From NCBI GenBank assembly GCA_002502215.1, contig DAPT01000035.1:2628-24260 (forward strand): DNA of 21,633 nt, given 5' to 3'. Positions 1 to 5,649 of the stretch are shown here, in pieces. This stretch comes from Euryarchaeota archaeon UBA124 (GTDB lineage Archaea; Thermoplasmatota; Poseidoniia; Poseidoniales; Poseidoniaceae). How positions within the stretch are numbered: the first letter of the stretch is position 1; the number at the start of each line of letters is the position of its first letter. Under the pieces are notes generated by a model that was given only the letters and a program-made list of their open reading frames with translations, did no database searches and was not told where the DNA came from. The position numbers and the translations under genes are program-made.

Positions 1-1067
1 TGCTCCCATTGACCAATCATTCCTGCAACATCGTACCCATTGTCGATGTACTCTTGATACCAGTTAACCCCTGGTGGGCCGCCGAAGACCATGTGTGGAT
101 CAACATTCCAGTCTTGCAAGCCTTGAACCCAATAGATGCTCCCATTGTACTTACCCAATGCTTTATCGATGTGACTTCGCTCATCGTAATAGTTGTCCAT
201 GTAAGGATCAAGTTCACCCAATCCGTATCGTGTCGGTCCAGCGAGGAACCCTTCGAGGACGTCACCGCACATGTTGTCCAAATCATCTCCGTCGTAATCG
301 AGAATTGACCCCCCATAGTTGGAATGCATGATTTGGCTACGAGCTTCGGCGCTTCCATTTTTGTACAGAAGTGGTCCTAAGGCTGTTGTTCCGGAAATCG
401 GCACAATGGTTTTGAGATATTCACTGCCCTGTGCTGCAGCTTCCCAAGCCGTTGCCCCCTCGTATGATTTCCCATATATCGCAACGTGGCCGTTGCTCCA
501 ATTTTGTGTGCCGAGCCATTCAACCGCCATATGGATGCCGAGGCCTTCCCCGTCACCACGATAGTCAAAGCAGCCCGTGCTTTCTTCGGTTGCAAAGACT
601 GCCACTTGTGCCAAGGCATACCCATGCGGGACAAAATTGTCGTAAATGAATTCACCACGACCTGCGCTCACAACATTCGTTGGGGATGATTGGCTACCGG
701 GTGAGCCGTAATCGAAATAAGGGCTTACAACCGCAATCACGGGCACTTGCTCCCCGTCCTCGGTATTGGACGGAAGCCAGTATGAGAGATGAACTTCCGC
801 AGTGTTTGGCCCCCCCTCCCACGTACCAGAAGTATCGACCTCGATAAGCGTCTCTTGTACTGGAAGCGGTTCATGTGGTCCATCTTCAAGGACTCTTGAA
901 TAGGAACCAGTCCAATTCCAGTTGAGTGTATGTCGATCGTAAATGTTCGGATATTCGTTCGGTGTTGTTTGGTCGAGGGCTGTGGTTGAGTCTCCGAAGC
1001 ATCCCGAAAGGGTCATGCTCAACATCATTGTAACGAGAAGAAGAGCGCACCTACTCTTTCGCGTCAT
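1..1067 (-). CDS. CocE/NonD-type (peptidase S15-like) hydrolase lipoprotein, 3' part outside the window
   Basis: Secreted or membrane-anchored serine hydrolase of the X-Pro dipeptidyl-peptidase/CocE alpha/beta-hydrolase family, probably cleaving peptides or esters outside the membrane. About 355 codons are open from ATG at 1067 down to the left edge, where the gene runs off. The first 23 residues form a signal peptide with lipobox LSGC (Cys about 23), so the mature protein should be lipid-anchored. The nucleophile motif GKSYEG (Ser about 201) and the downstream GLQDWNV (catalytic Asp about 318) match the S15 family; the catalytic His lies beyond the edge. The region before the nucleophile (DYRGDGEG) also fits. 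The gene is divergent from pyrF across an 80-base gap. The family is clear, but the substrate is not readable from the sequence. Confidence 0.85.
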   Translation of the reverse strand, partial: MTRKSRCALLLVTMMLSMTLSGCFGDSTTALDQTTPNEYPNIYDRHTLNWNWTGSYSRVLEDGPHEPLPVQETLIEVDTSGTWEGGPNTAEVHLSYWLPSNTEDGEQVPVIAVVSPYFDYGSPGSQSSPTNVVSAGRGEFIYDNFVPHGYALAQVAVFATEESTGCFDYRGDGEGLGIHMAVEWLGTQNWSNGHVAIYGKSYEGATAWEAAAQGSEYLKTIVPISGTTALGPLLYKNGSAEARSQIMHSNYGGSILDYDGDDLDNMCGDVLEGFLAGPTRYGLGELDPYMDNYYDERSHIDKALGKYNGSIYWVQGLQDWNVDPHMVFGGPPGVNWYQEYIDNGYDVAGMIGQWE

Positions 1068-1147
1068 GTTCTTGCCTGCCTGATATAGCATAAACGGTTT
1101 GCGTCTTTTCCGCAAACTATGATTGATAGCAGTTTGTGGAGATGAAC
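1068..1147. promoter_or_regulatory. Divergent promoter region with a perfect inverted repeat
   Basis: This gap between the S15-type hydrolase gene and pyrF must hold both promoters. On the minus strand a TATA-like TTTATG lies about 27 bases upstream of the hydrolase ATG, which fits a nearly leaderless archaeal transcript. On the plus strand a TATA-like GATATAGC starts near 1082. Between them GTTTGCG (1097-1103) and CGCAAAC (1111-1117) form a perfect 7-base inverted repeat with a 7-base spacer. It is well placed to be an operator for either gene. The promoter calls are inference from spacing; the repeat is directly visible. Confidence 0.45.
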
Positions 1148-1942
1148 ATGGAGGCGAGAGAGGCATGGAAGGTTCGATGGGACGCATCGACCTTGCCAAT
1201 GGCGAAAACCTTCATGGAAGTAGCCTGCAGAAAAAAGAGCCTCGTGTGCCTCGCTGCAGACAAATACACGATGTCTGAAATGTTTGATTTACTCGGTTCT
1301 GTGGGTTCATCAATCGCTGCGTTGAAGACGCATGTTGATCTCATTGATGATTGGACACCGGAAGAATGGATGCGGTTTTGTGAACTCGCGCACGAAATGG
1401 ATCTTCTCATTTTCGAAGATAGAAAATTCGCCGACATCGGTAAAATTTCACGGAAGCAGATGGGCGGGATATACAACATCCAGCGGTGGAGTGACATTGT
1501 CACAGCTCATTTGATCAGCGGTCCTGACATTGTCGATGGTCTGCAATCAGCTTGGTCGGAGGCGTCCAAAGAGGGTGGGGTGTTGTTGCTTGCCCAGATG
1601 TCGAGTCGCGGCAATCTTCTCACCCCTGCGTATGCATTGACCGTCGTTGAGGCGGGTCGTGCGCACCCCGGTGTGTTTGGATTCATTGGAAATGGTTCGG
1701 ACGCTGACTCTGTTCGTCGGTTACGAGAAATGGTCGGCGACGCAAAAATGATCTGGACGCCTGGGGTAAACCTTGCAACCGGTGATGGAGAAATGGGACA
1801 GCGATACGGCGATCCATACCAAGCCGTAGTAGCTGGGGCGGATTGCATTATCGTTGGTTCTGGAATACACGGTGCTGAAGACCCTGCGGCCGCAGCCGCT
1901 ACTTATGCGGAAATCTCTTGGAAAGCATTGTTGGAGCGATAA
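1148..1942 (+). CDS. pyrF: Orotidine 5'-phosphate decarboxylase, eukaryotic Ura3-like type
   Basis: Cytoplasmic enzyme that decarboxylates OMP to UMP, the last step of de novo pyrimidine synthesis. The complete Lys-Asp-Lys-Asp catalytic set is present: KTHVD (Lys60, Asp64) and FEDRKFADIG (Asp91, Lys93, Asp96), almost at yeast Ura3 numbering. The C-terminal phosphate-binding part (TPGV, then IIVGSGI) is also intact. DRKFADIG and KTHVD are hallmarks of the fungal/animal enzyme; E. coli-type PyrF has DLKFHDI. The total of 264 residues matches Ura3 (267). I chose ATG 1148 because GGAG at 1138-1141 sits six bases upstream; in-frame GTG 1136 and ATG 1142 are alternatives. The gene is followed after two bases by a small membrane-protein gene, probably in the same transcript. 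Confidence 0.93.
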   Translation: MEAREAWKVRWDASTLPMAKTFMEVACRKKSLVCLAADKYTMSEMFDLLGSVGSSIAALKTHVDLIDDWTPEEWMRFCELAHEMDLLIFEDRKFADIGKISRKQMGGIYNIQRWSDIVTAHLISGPDIVDGLQSAWSEASKEGGVLLLAQMSSRGNLLTPAYALTVVEAGRAHPGVFGFIGNGSDADSVRRLREMVGDAKMIWTPGVNLATGDGEMGQRYGDPYQAVVAGADCIIVGSGIHGAEDPAAAAATYAEISWKALLER

Positions 1943-1944
1943 GA

Positions 1945-2205
1945 ATGGATTTGTTTCTTTTCTTGATCAGTCTTTTCTTGTTTTTTGGACTGGTCGCCTT
2001 GTTGTATTGGGGCTACTGGAATGCCAGGAAGCTTGATCAACAAATCCTCAGGGGCGACCCATCGCTCTTGACCACCAGTACCTACAAACGAGAGGAAATC
2101 ATTCAGGCTCCGCAAGGTTCGACCATTATGGAGGGTCAAATTGTCCAGCTACCTGGCCAGTACGTTCAACCGACTTATGTTCAGTATAATCAGTTACAAA
2201 AGTGA
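1945..2205 (+). CDS. Small single-span membrane protein, function unknown
   Basis: An 86-residue protein starting two bases after the pyrF stop, so probably co-transcribed and translationally coupled. Residues 2-22 are a Phe/Leu-rich transmembrane helix (MDLFLFLISLFLFFGLVALL), followed by a YWGYWNARK interface. The tail of about 60 residues is polar and probably cytoplasmic, with a Gln/Tyr/Pro-rich end (QLPGQYVQPTYVQYNQLQK). An in-frame TTG at 1918 would place the start inside pyrF, but ATG 1945 puts the helix at the N-terminus, which is more plausible. The last 12 bases overlap the 3' end of the convergent receiver-domain gene. I do not recognise a family. The strong hydrophobic helix and the tight spacing argue for a real gene. 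Confidence 0.7.
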   Translation: MDLFLFLISLFLFFGLVALLYWGYWNARKLDQQILRGDPSLLTTSTYKREEIIQAPQGSTIMEGQIVQLPGQYVQPTYVQYNQLQK

Positions 2206-2871
2206 TTCGAGCAACTCATTAACGGAATCCCGCTGGAAATAGACTGCAACGCCAGCCGCAATGAAAACCATTGCAATGAGGAGTTTTAATCTCCTTCTCT
2301 TGGGTCTCAATGATTCGGTTCTTTCCTGCTCAGGAGCAGGAATTTCAGCGAGTGGCGGTAAAGCTTCCAATGGAGGTAGGTCCTGAAGTGGTGGAAGTTG
2401 GATGTCATCCGACATTGGTTTAATCCGATCTTCCGGATACAACTCATCAATGTCATCCAATCCTGGAGCGTCAGGAATCGGGCCAAGCACTTGATCCCAA
2501 ATTTCATCCAGTTGAGTCTGGCTTATGGGTTTAGTAAGCCATCCAACTGCCCCTGCAGAATACGTTGCATGGACGGCCAAGTCTGAAAGCCGGTTTGGAG
2601 CAATAAAGAGAATTCGTGAGTCGCCGCCGTGCTCGCGCATCTCCAAGGCAGCAAGATGGCCATCCAAGGAGGGGATATCGAGAGACATCACGACCAATTC
2701 AGGATCAAGCTTGATGTATTCATCGACTGCAACGTCTCCATCTTCACAGATTTCTGTTGCGAATCCCCTCTTCCTGAAGACCTCACGCAAGCGCATAATT
2801 GACATCTGATTGTTGTCAACGATCAGCACGGTTGGTGCTTCATCTGAAGAAACTTCGCTAACGTAAGACAT
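2194..2871 (-). CDS. Tail-anchored response-regulator receiver-domain protein
   Basis: A 225-residue protein with an N-terminal CheY-like receiver domain (about residues 13-130), a Pro-rich linker and a C-terminal membrane anchor. The acidic pocket is present (Asp19/Asn20), as are the phospho-acceptor Asp65 (MSLDIPSLDG) and the conserved Lys114 (LTKPIS). The usual switch Thr/Ser falls on Ala91/Pro92 in a gapless alignment with CheY, so signalling may be atypical. Residues about 159-182 carry hexapeptide repeats of the type LPPLxx. A basic cluster (RPKRRRLK) precedes the transmembrane helix (about 196-213), which predicts an inside-facing receiver domain. There is no DNA-binding output domain. 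It is last in the L18Ae-pfdA-ftsY-DUF1844 run, 65 bases after DUF1844. No histidine kinase is visible in the window, so the partner is unknown. Confidence 0.85.
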   Translation of the reverse strand: MSYVSEVSSDEAPTVLIVDNNQMSIMRLREVFRKRGFATEICEDGDVAVDEYIKLDPELVVMSLDIPSLDGHLAALEMREHGGDSRILFIAPNRLSDLAVHATYSAGAVGWLTKPISQTQLDEIWDQVLGPIPDAPGLDDIDELYPEDRIKPMSDDIQLPPLQDLPPLEALPPLAEIPAPEQERTESLRPKRRRLKLLIAMVFIAAGVAVYFQRDSVNELLESLL

Positions 2872-2936
2872 CGCGACCGTTTCTTCTGAACCCGCTCTTG
2901 CTCATCAAGGGTCCGATGAAATGATTGAGAATCGCA

Positions 2937-3293
2937 TCATTCTTCGCTTGAAACGTCTTCGACGGGGGCGTCTCGAGGGTTTTCGAAGGTTTGACGTACA
3001 TTTTCCATGTTCGCTTGTTCTTCTTCCATCTGCTTTTTCCGCTTTGGCGCTTGCATAAACTGCATTTGCAATTCACTAATGACACCTTTGAGCATTGCCT
3101 CAGCGGAGGCATCGAGGTTCCCCCGGGTTTTGTTCTGAAGCATGCGAAGGATATCGATGATGTCTTTTGCTTCTGAGAAATTGAAGTGCAATCCTTCCGC
3201 AGGATGTTCCAAGAGACCGAGATTAGCCATTGCTGAACGCTGGAACATGTGAACGACGGTAAAAAACGTCTCAGTCTCTTTATCCTCAAACAT
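2937..3293 (-). CDS. DUF1844 family protein
   Basis: A 118-residue, probably cytoplasmic helical protein. The core (about residues 8-85) matches what I know of DUF1844: an N-terminal FFTVVHMFQRSAMANLGLLEHP segment, then an EAKDIIDILRMLQNKTRGNL segment and a helix ending ELQMQFM. The last 35 residues are charged and probably disordered. DUF1844 has no established biochemical function and is best known from bacteria. The gene begins 9 bases after the ftsY stop, so it is very likely co-transcribed with the SRP receptor, which hints at a role linked to membrane targeting, though this is inference only. The family assignment is from memory of the conserved pattern. Confidence 0.72.
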   Translation of the reverse strand: MFEDKETETFFTVVHMFQRSAMANLGLLEHPAEGLHFNFSEAKDIIDILRMLQNKTRGNLDASAEAMLKGVISELQMQFMQAPKRKKQMEEEQANMENVRQTFENPRDAPVEDVSSEE

Positions 3294-3302
3294 CGTGAAA
3301 CC

Positions 3303-4664
3303 TCAGGATAACATTTCATCGAGCAACCAGTCAGGATCGAACTGCAGCAAGTCATCGTACCCTTGACCGGTTCCAGCGAAAACAATTGGTCGGCTGGTTG
3401 CAAATGCAATTGAGAGCCCTGCTCCGCCTTTCGCATCCGTGTCCATCTTTGACAGGACGGCCCCGTCGAAGCGCATCATTTCTTGGAACATTCTTGCTTG
3501 ATCAACAGCATCGTTTCCAGCCAGTGCATCACCGACAAACAATACAAGGTGTGGGTTAGCGACTCGTCGGACTTTCTCAAGTTCTTTCATAAGATTGGTT
3601 TTGTTTTGCATACGTCCTGCTGTATCGACAAGAACAACGTCGATGTTTTTGGCTTTCGCAGATTCAATCGCATCTCGAGCAATGGCTGCAGCATCTCCTC
3701 CCCGTTGACTGGATATGCAACGAATACCGAGGTTTTCACAATGCGATTCAAGTTGTTGAATTGCTCCAGCGCGAAATGTGTCTCCTGCTGCGGCAATGAC
3801 TGAATGTCCATTGGACTGTAAGCGATGAGCAATTTTCGCCGCTGTGGTTGTTTTTCCTGTTCCATTGACGCCCACAAGCATCACGACAACAGGAGAGTCT
3901 CCTTCATCTAAAAAGGATTGAATCGATGCGTCAAAATCCCAATAACCGGCAGACAAAAGGTTTCGTAGCGCACGTTTCAAAGCAGCCTCCAGTACTTTCG
4001 CAAGTTCTGCACCTCGACGGAGTCGTGACCCGACGAGACTTTTTCGAAGTGCATTGAGTACGGATGTAACCGCATCACTGGATATATCGGATTCAAGGAG
4101 CATCCATTCAAGTTCCTCAAGCAAGTCATTCAATACTTTACCTTCCTTGATCACTCGCCCGCCTTGCCCAACAATTCCCCCACCAAGTTCAATGGAAACT
4201 GCTCCTGCTTCGGTTTCAATCTCCGCACGTTTCGATGACCCTCTGGGCGCTGCCTTGACTTCGACCAGTTGGCGGCCTGTGGTCGTTCGCATCATTGAAA
4301 GATCGACCTTCGAACCTTTTGGTTTTGCAACCGTTGTTGCCTTCCTTCGTTTGAGTTCTTTCTGGCGCTGCTTCTCCATCTTTTCGAGTCGTTTTCGTTC
4401 CTTTTTTGATAATTGGACCGGCAAGTCAACATCGTCTTCCTCATCCCAATCATCCCAATCGTCGTCAGTAGATGATGTTTCATCGGGCAGAGCGAGAGCG
4501 TTCATGTCGTCCTCAGGAACCTCGTCCCAATCTTCATCAACGACTCGTGAAGACTCAAGGGCTGCTCTTCCCTCCGCTGAATCTTCGTTTACAGTCAGCG
4601 CTTCTGAATCGACTTCGTTAGCAACCTCTTTAACGCGTTTTTTGAATCGGTCAAAGAGGCCCAT
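3303..4664 (-). CDS. ftsY: Signal recognition particle receptor FtsY
   Basis: SRP receptor GTPase that docks SRP-bound ribosomes at the membrane for co-translational insertion and secretion. At 453 residues it has an N-terminal acidic and charged extension (about 1-150), then the NG domain. GTPase motifs are all present: P-loop GVNGTGKT (265-272), DTFRAGA (295-301), DTAGR followed by MQNKTNL (from 347), and SKMD (405-408) followed by TDAKGG. DTAGRMQNK and the GDALAGNDAVDQA segment point to FtsY, since SRP54 has DTAGRH. The acidic N-terminus, in place of a clear helix, probably mediates membrane contact. The gene lies 8 bases after pfdA and 9 before the DUF1844 gene, in the common archaeal order L18Ae-pfdA-ftsY. 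Confidence 0.96.
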   Translation of the reverse strand: MGLFDRFKKRVKEVANEVDSEALTVNEDSAEGRAALESSRVVDEDWDEVPEDDMNALALPDETSSTDDDWDDWDEEDDVDLPVQLSKKERKRLEKMEKQRQKELKRRKATTVAKPKGSKVDLSMMRTTTGRQLVEVKAAPRGSSKRAEIETEAGAVSIELGGGIVGQGGRVIKEGKVLNDLLEELEWMLLESDISSDAVTSVLNALRKSLVGSRLRRGAELAKVLEAALKRALRNLLSAGYWDFDASIQSFLDEGDSPVVVMLVGVNGTGKTTTAAKIAHRLQSNGHSVIAAAGDTFRAGAIQQLESHCENLGIRCISSQRGGDAAAIARDAIESAKAKNIDVVLVDTAGRMQNKTNLMKELEKVRRVANPHLVLFVGDALAGNDAVDQARMFQEMMRFDGAVLSKMDTDAKGGAGLSIAFATSRPIVFAGTGQGYDDLLQFDPDWLLDEMLS

Positions 4665-4672
4665 GAAATCAC

Positions 4673-5227
4673 CTAATCGTCCAACGTAAGTTCATTTCCA
4701 AACATTCCGCCTCGGCGGCGTTTTGATTTGGGAACGGGGGAGTCCTCGGGTTCGGGTTCAGCCTCGACTTCAGGGACTTCGGTTGAGGGCGCCGCCTCAA
4801 TCTTGGTTTCCGCTTCTGCAGCGGCCGTAAAATTCTGGGCAAGGTTTGTTATGGTCGTCTCGAGTTGTCTGCTTTGAGATTGTAAGTTTTCAAGAAGATG
4901 CCCAAGTTCTTCCATGCGCTCACGTGTAAGGATTGCCGCATCGGACCACGAGCGTTCACCAAAAATACCGCTGCCAAGATCGACAATCGTGGTTCCTTCT
5001 CCGCCACCCGGATGCTGGCACGTAAGCGTTACACCTGCACCTATTGAGACATGCATTTTCATTTCGGAATCGTAGTTTTTCTTTGCAAGTGTTTCAAGAA
5101 TCGTTGCAGTAACGTCGTGTTCTCCAAGTACATTGATAACTTGTTCGATCCGTTCTTGTACTTCGTGAAATCGCTCACGATTCATTTCGACAAGTCTTGC
5201 TGTGTGTTGGAGTTCAGATTGTTCCAC
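4673..5227 (-). CDS. pfdA: Prefoldin alpha subunit
   Basis: Alpha subunit of the hexameric prefoldin chaperone, which holds unfolded proteins in the cytoplasm and passes them to the thermosome. It has the expected coiled-coil / beta-hairpin / coiled-coil layout: N-terminal helix about 1-50, a strand region with MHVSIGAGV and a GTTIVDLGSGIFGERSW turn (about 57-95), and a second helix about 96-140. At 184 residues it is longer than usual (about 140) because of an acidic Pro/Glu-rich tail of about 45 residues. The start is GTG at 5227, with GAGG a short distance upstream as a ribosome binding site; the next in-frame ATG is too far inside the first helix. It sits between L18Ae and ftsY. Confidence 0.9.
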   Translation of the reverse strand: MEQSELQHTARLVEMNRERFHEVQERIEQVINVLGEHDVTATILETLAKKNYDSEMKMHVSIGAGVTLTCQHPGGGEGTTIVDLGSGIFGERSWSDAAILTRERMEELGHLLENLQSQSRQLETTITNLAQNFTAAAEAETKIEAAPSTEVPEVEAEPEPEDSPVPKSKRRRGGMFGNELTLDD

Positions 5228-5283
5228 AAGACCGCCTCGACAATGCCTGTGGTGCGACCTTCATCAATGCGGCGATGTTGCAT

Positions 5284-5553
5284 TCACTCTTCGGCGGTAG
5301 GAGCAATTTTGCCACCAGCTGCAGCAATTTCTTCTCGAAAGTGGTGGAGAACCGCAGGCTCTGTTGAAGTACGTGGGTCAATTTCATTGACAGACTTGAT
5401 GATTATTGCACGACGAGATGCCTTGTGACGGGATCCGAGAATCGAGTAAACTCGGTGCTCAGCGTCGTCTTTTGAAGCTGCAACGACATCGAGAGAGAAC
5501 TTCTGGCGCAGACCACCAAACGGGGATTGTCCATCAACACGGAATGCCTTCAT
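5284..5553 (-). CDS. rpl18a: Archaeal ribosomal protein L18Ae (L20e/LX)
   Basis: Large-subunit ribosomal protein of the archaeal/eukaryotic L18a family, 89 residues. It starts MKAFRVDGQSPFGGLRQKFS and continues with EHRVYSILGSRHKASRRAIIIKSV, matching the short archaeal LX form. The frame stays open upstream to 5598, but ATG 5553 is where the family begins and where a TATA-like element is correctly spaced. The final 25 residues (FREEIAAAGGKIAPTAEE) extend beyond the typical archaeal protein. It is first in the run L18Ae-pfdA-ftsY, an arrangement conserved in many archaea, with 56 bases before pfdA. Confidence 0.9.
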   Translation of the reverse strand: MKAFRVDGQSPFGGLRQKFSLDVVAASKDDAEHRVYSILGSRHKASRRAIIIKSVNEIDPRTSTEPAVLHHFREEIAAAGGKIAPTAEE

Positions 5554-5577
5554 GATTTCAAGGCGACCTGTTTCTTG

Positions 5578-5585
5578 ATTTAAAC
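5578..5585 (-). promoter_or_regulatory. TATA-like box for the L18Ae-pfdA-ftsY operon
   Basis: On the minus strand GTTTAAAT lies centred about 28 bases upstream of the L18Ae ATG (5553). Archaeal transcription starts roughly 25-27 bases after the TATA centre, so the transcript would be leaderless or nearly so, which fits the lack of a clear ribosome binding site before this ATG. This is inference from position and composition. Confidence 0.45.
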
Positions 5586-5617
5586 GCGATGGTTCCAATT
5601 GAGTAATCGTATCGCGT
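5584..5617. promoter_or_regulatory. Inverted repeat between the L18Ae operon and the subtilase gene
   Basis: ACGCGAT (5584-5590) and ATCGCGT (5611-5617) are perfect 7-base inverted arms 20 bases apart. The left arm abuts the TATA-like element of the L18Ae operon. The dyad centre is near 5600 in the divergent gap, so it could bind a dimeric regulator or mark paired BRE-like sites. The repeat itself is directly visible; the function is a guess. Confidence 0.35.
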
Positions 5618-5649
5618 GTTTCATCAACGTGGAAGGGTAGCGTAAGAAT

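Noticed and set aside
9..358. Open frames on both strands at the left edge
   Set aside because: The S15-type hydrolase frame covers this stretch with clear catalytic motifs; these frames are shadows.
2858..3436. 192-codon minus-strand frame
   Set aside because: It overlaps DUF1844 and the end of ftsY in another frame, with Cys/Arg-rich random-looking composition.
4054..4689. 211-codon Ser/Thr-rich open frame on the plus strand
   Set aside because: It is antisense to the acidic N-terminal half of ftsY; the Ser-rich composition is the mirror of Asp/Glu codons, and FtsY is certain.
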